Shown: positions 27,256 to 35,845 of the stretch, one piece after another
Layout: every line of letters starts with the position of its first letter
Numbering within the stretch: the stretch's first letter is position 1
Source: an uncultured Bacteroidales bacterium
GTDB lineage: Bacteria; Bacteroidota; Bacteroidia; Bacteroidales; Bacteroidaceae
Direction: 5' to 3'
DNA length: 64,000 nucleotides
NCBI GenBank assembly: GCA_902799355.1
Contig: CADCAG010000016.1
Span: forward strand, 1 to 64,000
The notes under the pieces: generated by a model
The model's database searches: none
Seen by the model: the letters and a program-made list of their open reading frames with translations, nothing else
Told to the model about the DNA's origin: nothing
Program-made: the position numbers and the translations under genes

Positions 27256-29649
27256 TCATAGATTAAATGACACAGTTCCAAGCAATATACGTCCTGGATA
27301 TTTATAGGGAATATAAGTTGTGCCACCAATCTCGTACGAAGTATTGAAAACGTTATCACAATCTAATGAGAGCTGAATCTTATTGTTGTAGCTATATTTC
27401 AGTTGTAAACCTAACAATGCATATCCACTGAGGTAAAAATCCTCACTACCTTTGATTTGTGAATTAGCTTTGTTAAGTGTTCGGGAAGTATAGCGCAGGT
27501 TGCCAGACAGCCACAAGGTATGCTTGGGCATGTGCAACAGACGTTTTTCACCGATGAGGTTGACAATCCATGAAGGCACACTATAGATGTGATGATTGTC
27601 ATAATAGTATTGATCGGCCTCAAGAGCTCGTGTTAAGGTGGTATTAAGGCGTGAGCGGAATGAAGATGTCTTGTATTCGAGTTCTGCCTCTATACCAGCA
27701 ATCTTAAGACTACCTGAATTGACATATTTTGGTGCATTCAATTCGGTACTTTGGTTGTTGCAAATTAAGTCTGTCAGTCGGTTATAGAATAAATTGACAT
27801 CATAACTGAAATGGTTGGATAGAGAACCCATGAGGTCAATCTGAATGGCATCGATGTATTCCGGCATCAAGTCCTGACTTCCCCTATAGGGGTTAGAGGT
27901 ATTCTGACGATAAAAATAAGGCGCATCAACAAAAGCTCGAGAATAAGATATTTTCGTACTCAGCAACTTTGAAGGCATGTAGATGAGTGCAACACGTGGA
28001 GAAAAAGCCGTAACGTTAACATCATTTTTGCGATGTTTGTTGTCGAAGCGTAAACCTGCATTTAAAATAAAGTTGTCTCGAAAATAGTGCTTGCACTGAA
28101 CGAATGCTGAGAAGCTTGTCTCATGTCCATTGTTAATGATGTTCTTTGACTCCTTAACGACGGTGGTAAAACGTTCGTAGTCTTCACCAATAAGTGACTC
28201 ATTGTCGTAAAGTGTAAAATTCTCCCAATGAATGCCCGCCAATATATTTCCCTTCATGGTGCCCAGTGAGTAGGGGGCATCAATCTGTGCTATACCACCT
28301 ATTGTATACTCTTCCCAGTTGATGTCCTGATAAAGGTGCTTGAATGTCTTGTAAATGAGATTGCCTTGATCGTCACGTACAGGATTGTAATCATCGTCAA
28401 TGATTACATTAACTATTGAATCAGAAACGACGGCATAATCGTAGAATCTATACTTGTCGCCATAGAGAGATACATTTAAATGGAAAAGACCAAAATTTTT
28501 GGAATACCCTAAATCGAGATGTGTCTCATCGATAGAGTATCCTATAGTATTGCCTTGGAAGTGGCGATAATTATCGTAGTCATACACCTCGCCGAACCAG
28601 GAATACTGTGGAACCTGCTTGCCATATTTGTGAGAGAGCATAAAGGTGAAATCCTTAACGCTGAGATTCAAGCCAATATCATATGACGGTTTACCTTCGT
28701 ATCGTCCAATGTAAGCATAACCATCGCGAGGTGTCTGAGAATACCCAGTACCTTTAGGTATATTGATTTTCTCGCCACTGGAAGTATACAAAGATGCCCA
28801 TGCAAGAATGTCGGCACCCATGAATGAAGTGCCTGCAGTAAAGTCTGCCCGATGGGTTCCAAACGAACCGTAACCATATTTCAATTTTATACCATCTACT
28901 TCACGTCCTTTTTTCGTGATAATATTGACCACTGCCGTTAATGCCACATTACCATAAAGTGAAGAAGCCGGACCACGCAGGACCTCAATATGGTCAATTT
29001 TCTCAGTACTGATGGCATAGTCGAGCTTACCGTTATTAGTAGAACGCGCATTCAGTCGATGCCCATTTTCCATCACAAGGATTTTCTCTTGCCCAGAGGT
29101 GTAAACACCATGCATGGAATAGTTGGATATAGCATAGGCACATACCTCACTGATACCAGGGACATAGGTTGCGAGAATCTGTCCGATACTTTTGTTGTTA
29201 CTCAGACAGTCAATCATCTCACGGGTGATAATAGTCACAGGTACAGGTGCCTCATTGATGCTCTCTTCTTGACTGGAAGCAGTGGTAATGGTAGCGCTGC
29301 GACCGGACTTTAGGAGGTTTACTATATCCTCGAATCGTACAGGATCCATGGTTGAGGTATAATAAGGATTGGCATCGAGTAACATCGATACATAACGTTC
29401 GCATTCCTCGTAATTATCCTGCGCAAGATAGCAGAGTGAGAGAAGACGCAGGGCATTCTGTTTGGTGTTCCCTTGAAAAGAGTTGAAATTATTCTGTATG
29501 ATGTTTATGGCTTGCTCAAGTTGTCCTAACTGATAAGCACTTTCCGCCTCAGCGTAAACCTGTCGCATGTCATTGTTGGGCTGAGACCATGCTGCAGTGG
29601 TTGATAGCAGCATGGTTGCGATAAGGATGATATGCAAGTGTTTTCTCAT
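27256..29649 (-). CDS. TonB-dependent outer-membrane receptor with N-terminal TPR-like extension
   Basis: 797 residues. A signal peptide (MRKHLHIILIATMLLSTTAAWSQ) is followed by about 85 residues of helical, TPR-like sequence (YAEAESAYQLGQLEQAINII). Next come a plug domain (about 125-235, with APVPVTIITREMI and IEVLRGPASSLYGNVALTAV) and a 22-strand-type barrel to the C-terminus (LLGTVSFNL). Such receptors import siderophores, cobalamin or other ligands with TonB energy. The start overlaps the NRPS stop by four bases (ATGA), so receptor and NRPS are probably translated together. An intake function for the NRPS product, for example a metallophore, is a natural inference but not shown. Confidence 0.9.
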   Translation of the reverse strand: MRKHLHIILIATMLLSTTAAWSQPNNDMRQVYAEAESAYQLGQLEQAINIIQNNFNSFQGNTKQNALRLLSLCYLAQDNYEECERYVSMLLDANPYYTSTMDPVRFEDIVNLLKSGRSATITTASSQEESINEAPVPVTIITREMIDCLSNNKSIGQILATYVPGISEVCAYAISNYSMHGVYTSGQEKILVMENGHRLNARSTNNGKLDYAISTEKIDHIEVLRGPASSLYGNVALTAVVNIITKKGREVDGIKLKYGYGSFGTHRADFTAGTSFMGADILAWASLYTSSGEKINIPKGTGYSQTPRDGYAYIGRYEGKPSYDIGLNLSVKDFTFMLSHKYGKQVPQYSWFGEVYDYDNYRHFQGNTIGYSIDETHLDLGYSKNFGLFHLNVSLYGDKYRFYDYAVVSDSIVNVIIDDDYNPVRDDQGNLIYKTFKHLYQDINWEEYTIGGIAQIDAPYSLGTMKGNILAGIHWENFTLYDNESLIGEDYERFTTVVKESKNIINNGHETSFSAFVQCKHYFRDNFILNAGLRFDNKHRKNDVNVTAFSPRVALIYMPSKLLSTKISYSRAFVDAPYFYRQNTSNPYRGSQDLMPEYIDAIQIDLMGSLSNHFSYDVNLFYNRLTDLICNNQSTELNAPKYVNSGSLKIAGIEAELEYKTSSFRSRLNTTLTRALEADQYYYDNHHIYSVPSWIVNLIGEKRLLHMPKHTLWLSGNLRYTSRTLNKANSQIKGSEDFYLSGYALLGLQLKYSYNNKIQLSLDCDNVFNTSYEIGGTTYIPYKYPGRILLGTVSFNL

Positions 29650-32600
29650 AATTCTTTCATATATAGTTTTGAGTATTCCGATTCGAGCATCGTAAAATGG
29701 TCCGTCGGAATAGGTATTATCTTCATTTGCGGTTGTAATTCTTTCCAGCGTTGCAGATAGATTTCAACTTGCCGATTAAAAGCGTCGATATCAAGTGTCA
29801 GTTTATTGACTGCCAAGAAGGGATGCATGGCTCTGAAGAAAACAACATCACCTTTGAATGAAGGCATGGGCTGGCCATCAAGAAAGGAGATTACCCGTTT
29901 TTGCTGCTTCTCCCAGTCGAAAAGTTTCTGTTGTCGTTCTGGCGGCATTTGTTCAATGATACTTTGTGAAGGCATCATCTGACGTACTTCTTCGTCAGTA
30001 CGAAGAGGTGTGTTTAAGACAAAGACCTTGGGGGATTGTCCTGTCTCTGCCTGCCATTGAGCAGCACAACGATAAGCCAACTCTCCTCCTAAGCAATGAC
30101 CTGTAAAGGCATAAGGAACCGCATTGCTTGGAAGCATGTCGTGCAACAATTGTACATATCTGGCTATAACGTCAGACTTCGTCAGATTACGATATTCTTG
30201 GTCATAGTAATCGTCAATAGATGCGAACAGAAATACCGAGTATTTCTCCCTTAACGCTTCAAAATAGTTATGAACCTGATAGGGGGAGAATCCTTGAATA
30301 GCTATCACTATAGGCTTGTCGGGGTCGTATTTGTTTAGCCAACGTCCCAAAGATAATTCGTGGCAGGCGATATTGCGTATAGTTTTATTGTTAAGAATGT
30401 CGTTAACCATCAGCTTCATACCTTTTCTCCCAGCCAAAGAAGACAATTTGATGGCATCAAGGGATGAAAGACCAAGTAGTGTCAGATCGTTAGTAACACC
30501 AATATTGTCGATTCTCAATATTTCTTTCACCAGGTCGAGTAGTATTTGTTCTTTCTGGTTTGATGGCTCTATGAGCGTATCAGTAGTATCAAGTAGCTTG
30601 CTAACAGATTCATTCAGCTGCTGACGGTCAATTTTTCCATTGGGAGTCTTAGGCATTTGATCTATTCTGATGAATTGACTGGGTACCATAAAACTAGGCA
30701 GATCTTCCCTCAGTGCTTTCTGAATATCTGGTAATTCTTTATTATTTTCAGACGTATAAAAGGCAACCAGGAATTCGACATTCCCCTGTTTATGTACAAC
30801 AACAACTGTGGAAATCACTCCAGAACAATGGCTAATCTTATTTTCTATCTCTTCCAGTTCTATCCGATAGCCATGTAATTTGACTTGATTGTCAATGCGT
30901 CCAATGTATTCTAACAAACCATCCTCGTTCCAACGGACCAAATCGCCAGTGCGATACATTTTCTGGTCACTTAGGAAAGAACAGTCAACGAAACGTTCCT
31001 TTGTCAGTTCTTCCTGTTTCCAATATCCGCGAGACATCTGTCGACCTATGAGACAAAGTTCACCGACAGTTCCTTGAGGAACTAAACGCCCTTCATGATC
31101 AACAACAACAGAGATACTGTTAGGAACAGGCCTTCCGATAGGAATGTTATTATACTTTTCATTCTGATTCAATATATAATAGGAAGAACAGACAGTAAAT
31201 TCTGTTGGTCCGTATCCATTAATTACCTTGGTATTCCCAGTAGGAATATGCTGCATCTTCGAACCTCCCAGCATCAGATATCTGAGAGTAAGACTGGAAT
31301 TACTTAGTATCTCAATGCCGAGTTGCGTACTCAAAGTAAGTCCCGTTATTTTGTTCCTGATGAAATAGTCTTTCATCCCTTCTATATCGTGACGCAACTC
31401 AGAAGAAAGAATATGAACTTGCGCACCCTTGACAAGCGGTGACAATAGGTCGTCGAGCGAGGCGTCAAAACTAAAACTTGCATGCTGTGCACAACGCTCC
31501 TCTTGCGTCAGATGCAGAAGGTTCGTGCGGTATTCCAAAAATGCACGCAAGTTTTTATGATCAATCATCACTCCCTTAGGCCTCCCTGTCGTTCCCGATG
31601 TATATATCATGTAGGCAAGTCCTGAAGGCTGTGCAAAATTGACGGGATAATCCAACTGCTCATTGAAATAGAAATCATCCATGAGCAAATGCTTCTCTCT
31701 TGGGAAATACTGCTCTGTCTGTCTATTCTTTAATAAGGTGGCAGTAGTGATTAATATGTGTGCATCGGAATCTTTCAGCATCATGGAAAGACGCTCCTTG
31801 GGATAATCGCTGTCAAGAGGAATATAGGCACCACCAGCCTTGAATACAGCGAATATAGCGATAAGGAACTCTTTGCGTCTGGGAAGCATAATGGCAACGA
31901 AGGTATCGGTGTTGACTCCCTTTTTCCTTAACGTTGTGGCCAATAGGTCTGATTTGCGATCCAGTTCAGCATAGGTAATTTCTGAAACCTCATCAACTAC
32001 AGCAATGTTTTTGGGGGTAAGTTGAACTTGGCGATGGAATAAATCTACAATTGTTTCTGTTTGGTCGTAATCTAAATGTTCGCCAGTTCCTAATGATAAA
32101 ATGGTCTGTTGTTCCTCATCCGTTAAGATAGGAAGTTCACAGAGACGTTTGTTCTCGGATTCAGAATTGAGGAAACCTTTAAGAATTGTATCATAGCAAT
32201 GCATCAGCCTTTGGATATATGACTGAGTGTATTCGTTGCTATGGTATTCGGTATGCAAAACTAATTTGTTATTGTTGCGTATGATTTCAAAAGCCAAATT
32301 TTCTCCCGTAGCATTCTCCATCAAGGGCTGATGGGTAAACAATGCACTATCACTGGGTTTTAAGTCATCTTGGTAAGCGAACAAGATATGGCTGTTGATT
32401 GCATTGTTCATGGCTTTGATTTCTGCAAAAGAGAAAAGACTATTGCTCATACTGCCCATCAGCTGTTGCTTTGAGGCCTGAAGCAAATCCTTGACAGTCG
32501 TTTCTTGATTCCATTTGATATAGAATGGCAAGGTCTTGACGAGCATAGTCATCGTCCGTTGCGTCTTTAAGTCTTGTCGCCCTGAATAGATTGTGGCAAA

Positions 32601-35018
32601 AAGAGATTCCTGTGCATGCGTGTTGATACCTAACAGATAGCCGAATACGGTGTTTGTTAGCACGTTAGGTGTGACATTAAGACGATTGCAAGCCTCCCTC
32701 AAATGATTGTAGTCAACAGTCAGTTCCAGATGTTCTTGTCCATAAGTGATTTGCGAATCCAGCTTCTCTGATATGGGAAGAGATGAGACTTTTATATCTC
32801 CAAACTGTTCCTCGTACCACTTTTGGGCAGCAATGTATGCATCAGTCTTACGTAATGAGTCCTCTTCCAAAGCAACTTCATATCCTGAAAAATCTTCTTT
32901 TTTGACAGGTAATTGCTCGTAAGCATCTTTTAAGTCTTGAAGAAGAATATTAAAAGACATGCCATCAAAGATGAGATGATGGAAGTCCATAAACAAATAC
33001 TGTGCTTCCGGTGTCTTTAGAAGACGGATGCGATAGAGCCTATCATTAAGTAAGTCGAAAGGATAAATCAGTTCAGACATCAAGTCGTCAAACTCCTTCT
33101 GTGTTAATGTTTCCACACTTTGATGGTAGCTCTCTGTGGCATTTCTCAATTGTCTTGGATTCCCGTGACTGTCTATCAATAACTTGGTATTAATATATGG
33201 ATGGGCTTCTACTACAACTTCACATGCCTTGGAAAGTCGGTAAATGTCAACTGTCGGCTTTAGTTGAAAAAGCATTCCGTTATTATATGCCACTTCTCCT
33301 TGACGTGACATACACTCCGCATAAATACCTAATTGAGTCTGGCTAAGTGGATAGTCTTTCTGTATCTCGTAACTGAATTGTTCTGTGTGCGTGCATGCTT
33401 CAGCAATTTTCCTTGGTGTGCGATTCTCATATATCACACGGGATGAAAGCGTGAGATTGGGACATAGTGTCTGAATCTCCATTACTCTGATACTATCGCC
33501 GCCGAGTTCAAAGAAGTCATCATCGATACCGACACGGTCAATAGACAACGTGTTTTCAAATGCATTGCAGAGTTGATGCTCAATAGCATCTGTGGGTTCT
33601 GCGTATGGTGGTCGGATGATACCCTCTGTTTTAATGGTAGGAGCAAGCAGTGCCTGGCGGTCTGTCTTTCCGCTGGGAAGAATGGGGAAACGCTCCATCC
33701 TCACGAAATAAGCAGGAACCATATATGTAGGCAGTTTGGCGAGCAAATACTCACGGATGGCTTCTTCCGATATGTTGCTGTTGGCTATATAGTAGGCACA
33801 TAAGAATTGCCTGCCTTTAGTGGTAAACCCCTTCACAACGGCATTCTTTACCCCCTCGACCTCCTTGATGGCAGTTTCCACCTCACCAGGTTCTACACGT
33901 TGGCCGTTAATCTTGACCATCCAATCCTGGCGATTGACAAACATGAGATTGCCATCTGGTAATTGGTAAACAATATCGCCCGTGTGGAGCCATCCGCCCC
34001 GATAGAGGTCTTCTGTTAGTTCTGGTTCCTTGTAATAGCCAGAGGCAAATGGGCCACGAACGCATAATTCGCCTTCTTCACCTGGTGCGACAGGCTTCCC
34101 CTCCGCATCCAATATGCAGTATTCTACATCAGCATCTGGCTTACCGATGGGTGTGTTATCGTATTTCTTATCAACATAATAGGAGAAGATAGCACCTCCT
34201 GTCTCTGTCTGTCCGTAGTAGTTATATATCTTGTAATCTGAAGAGCTAATCCCTGACAGTCGTTCTGCAGCAGCAATGACAACTTTTAAATAGGGTGACT
34301 TGTTGTTGAAGTGAGCGAGTATGGAGGGAGGCATAAATACATACTCTATCTGGTGTTTTGCCAGATAGTCTTCCAACAGTCGAATATCCTTAATGATTTC
34401 TGTTGGAATGATGTTGGCTATACCGCCTTTGGCAATGATGGTAAATAGTTGTTTGCTGACAACGAAATACATGGGAGACGTAATACCCATCACCGTAATG
34501 TTCTCCTCATCAATGATGGCTTCATCTGTAGGAGAAATCCTATAAGATGCGAAAGTACCCATCACGGCTTTAGGAACTCCGGTACTTCCGGAAGTATAGA
34601 ATAGCACATTGATATCATTCTCCTGAGGAAGTACATAGCTCTCTGTAGGTTCGGTGTTCTTCATTGCCTGAATTATCTCGTCATCAATCAATAAAGGAGA
34701 TTGGCAATGATGTATGATATAATCGATACGTTCTTGGGGGAATTTTTCACCCATAGGGACGATGGCATGGCCTGCTAACCAAATACCTATTTCAGCTGCC
34801 ACATATTCCATTGAACTCGGCAGACAAATACCGATAAAAGAGTGGGGTGGGTAATTCTTTTGTTGCAAATAACCTGCCACTCTACAGGCCATGGTAAGGA
34901 GTTGTCTGTATGTGGTCTGTCGTTGGCCATTCTGGTCAACGACAGCTATCTTGTCTTCATTTGTCTTAAATGAATCTAAAAGCCTGAGAATAAATTTTGC
35001 GTCAGTTGTCTGTGGCAT
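29646..35018 (-). CDS. Dimodular nonribosomal peptide synthetase, A-T-C-A-T-TE
   Basis: 1790 residues. Domains by motif: A1 about 1-460 (YTSGSTGVPK 141-150, YYGQTETGG 267-275, LHTGDI 344-349, PSGKTDR 448-454); T1 about 475-545 (FELGGDSIR, Ser509); C about 550-960 (YPLSQTQLGIY 556-566, HHLIFDG 680-686); A2 about 985-1470 (YTSGTTGRPKG 1139-1149, NGYGPTEFT 1267-1275, YRTGDL 1355-1360, PNGKIDR 1459-1465); T2 about 1485-1555 (LGLSSLDA, Ser1519); TE about 1565-1790 (GHCLGG 1640-1645, with His1774 in TDHFTML). It should join two carboxylic units and release a small product. A1 lacks the usual amino-group-binding Asp and TE has Cys in the nucleophile place. No MbtH, phosphopantetheinyl transferase or exporter gene lies nearby. 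Confidence 0.95.
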   Translation of the reverse strand: MPQTTDAKFILRLLDSFKTNEDKIAVVDQNGQRQTTYRQLLTMACRVAGYLQQKNYPPHSFIGICLPSSMEYVAAEIGIWLAGHAIVPMGEKFPQERIDYIIHHCQSPLLIDDEIIQAMKNTEPTESYVLPQENDINVLFYTSGSTGVPKAVMGTFASYRISPTDEAIIDEENITVMGITSPMYFVVSKQLFTIIAKGGIANIIPTEIIKDIRLLEDYLAKHQIEYVFMPPSILAHFNNKSPYLKVVIAAAERLSGISSSDYKIYNYYGQTETGGAIFSYYVDKKYDNTPIGKPDADVEYCILDAEGKPVAPGEEGELCVRGPFASGYYKEPELTEDLYRGGWLHTGDIVYQLPDGNLMFVNRQDWMVKINGQRVEPGEVETAIKEVEGVKNAVVKGFTTKGRQFLCAYYIANSNISEEAIREYLLAKLPTYMVPAYFVRMERFPILPSGKTDRQALLAPTIKTEGIIRPPYAEPTDAIEHQLCNAFENTLSIDRVGIDDDFFELGGDSIRVMEIQTLCPNLTLSSRVIYENRTPRKIAEACTHTEQFSYEIQKDYPLSQTQLGIYAECMSRQGEVAYNNGMLFQLKPTVDIYRLSKACEVVVEAHPYINTKLLIDSHGNPRQLRNATESYHQSVETLTQKEFDDLMSELIYPFDLLNDRLYRIRLLKTPEAQYLFMDFHHLIFDGMSFNILLQDLKDAYEQLPVKKEDFSGYEVALEEDSLRKTDAYIAAQKWYEEQFGDIKVSSLPISEKLDSQITYGQEHLELTVDYNHLREACNRLNVTPNVLTNTVFGYLLGINTHAQESLFATIYSGRQDLKTQRTMTMLVKTLPFYIKWNQETTVKDLLQASKQQLMGSMSNSLFSFAEIKAMNNAINSHILFAYQDDLKPSDSALFTHQPLMENATGENLAFEIIRNNNKLVLHTEYHSNEYTQSYIQRLMHCYDTILKGFLNSESENKRLCELPILTDEEQQTILSLGTGEHLDYDQTETIVDLFHRQVQLTPKNIAVVDEVSEITYAELDRKSDLLATTLRKKGVNTDTFVAIMLPRRKEFLIAIFAVFKAGGAYIPLDSDYPKERLSMMLKDSDAHILITTATLLKNRQTEQYFPREKHLLMDDFYFNEQLDYPVNFAQPSGLAYMIYTSGTTGRPKGVMIDHKNLRAFLEYRTNLLHLTQEERCAQHASFSFDASLDDLLSPLVKGAQVHILSSELRHDIEGMKDYFIRNKITGLTLSTQLGIEILSNSSLTLRYLMLGGSKMQHIPTGNTKVINGYGPTEFTVCSSYYILNQNEKYNNIPIGRPVPNSISVVVDHEGRLVPQGTVGELCLIGRQMSRGYWKQEELTKERFVDCSFLSDQKMYRTGDLVRWNEDGLLEYIGRIDNQVKLHGYRIELEEIENKISHCSGVISTVVVVHKQGNVEFLVAFYTSENNKELPDIQKALREDLPSFMVPSQFIRIDQMPKTPNGKIDRQQLNESVSKLLDTTDTLIEPSNQKEQILLDLVKEILRIDNIGVTNDLTLLGLSSLDAIKLSSLAGRKGMKLMVNDILNNKTIRNIACHELSLGRWLNKYDPDKPIVIAIQGFSPYQVHNYFEALREKYSVFLFASIDDYYDQEYRNLTKSDVIARYVQLLHDMLPSNAVPYAFTGHCLGGELAYRCAAQWQAETGQSPKVFVLNTPLRTDEEVRQMMPSQSIIEQMPPERQQKLFDWEKQQKRVISFLDGQPMPSFKGDVVFFRAMHPFLAVNKLTLDIDAFNRQVEIYLQRWKELQPQMKIIPIPTDHFTMLESEYSKLYMKEL

Positions 35019-35020
35019 TC

Positions 35021-35842
35021 TTATTTCTTAATAGGTATACATAGAACAAAGGTTGTTCCTTCTCCTTCTGTCGAATCGAAAGAGATGGTACCGTGATGTC
35101 TGTTCTCGACGATATCCCGAGTGATGGACATACCCAAGCCTGTACCTTGTCCTACAGGTTTTGTGGTGAAGAAGTTCTCAAAAAGACGCCGTTTGGTTTC
35201 TTCATTCATGCCTTCGCCATTGTCCTTCAGTGTGATAACGATGTTGTTGTCAGCCTGCTTGACGGAGATGGCAACCTCAGGTTGGTAGTCGTCGCCTGCC
35301 GTTTGTGACTTGTTCCAGACGGCATAGCTGGCATTGTTCATGAGGTTCAGAATGGCTCGGCTCATGTCTTGTGGAATAACCATTATCCTCGGCAGTCCCT
35401 CTTGGTAGTCCTCATGGATAGTGAGGTTGAACCCTTTGTGGTTAGCGCGCATGGCGTGATACGACAACCATACATATTCTTTCACCAATTTGCAGATGTC
35501 AGTGGGCAGCATTTCGCCCTCTTTGCCTCGCGATACTAATAGGATGCCTTGTATGATGCTGATGGCACGTTCGCCGTGCTCTACGATTTTTCCCATGTTC
35601 TCCTTTAGGTCGGCAATGATGTCTTCCACCTCTTCACGATTGTCGTCAGAGAGTTTCTCTTCATTGTCTTCCATGATGTCGTTCAGGTCGCTCAGCAACT
35701 TGGTAGACATCTTGCTGAAGTTGATGACAAAATTCAGCGGGTTTTGTATCTCATGGGCAATACCTGCACTCAGCATACCTAAAGATGCCAGTTTTTCCTG
35801 TTGTTTCAACCGCTGTCGTAAGATTTCTATCTCCTGTTCCAT
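35021..35842 (-). CDS. Short soluble histidine kinase
   Basis: 273 residues with no membrane segment. An N-terminal coiled coil (EIEILRQRLKQQEKLASLGM) leads into the H-box AGIAHEIQNPLNFVINF with phosphoacceptor His30. The HATPase domain follows: N-box LNLMNNASYAV, then LKDNGEGM, FENFFTTKPVGQGTGLGMSI. It is a complete kinase core without a sensor, so it must take its signal from a partner. The larger sensor encoded just upstream shares the same long DHp insert, which suggests the two form a mixed dimer or a relay (inference). Spacing is three bases from the upstream gene and two from the NRPS. Confidence 0.9.
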   Translation of the reverse strand: MEQEIEILRQRLKQQEKLASLGMLSAGIAHEIQNPLNFVINFSKMSTKLLSDLNDIMEDNEEKLSDDNREEVEDIIADLKENMGKIVEHGERAISIIQGILLVSRGKEGEMLPTDICKLVKEYVWLSYHAMRANHKGFNLTIHEDYQEGLPRIMVIPQDMSRAILNLMNNASYAVWNKSQTAGDDYQPEVAISVKQADNNIVITLKDNGEGMNEETKRRLFENFFTTKPVGQGTGLGMSITRDIVENRHHGTISFDSTEGEGTTFVLCIPIKK

Positions 35843-35845
35843 AAC

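Noticed and set aside
29646..35018. Reading the synthetase as a fatty acid or polyketide enzyme
   Set aside because: The condensation motif HHLIFDG and two carrier/adenylation pairs are present. No ketosynthase or acyltransferase motif is seen.
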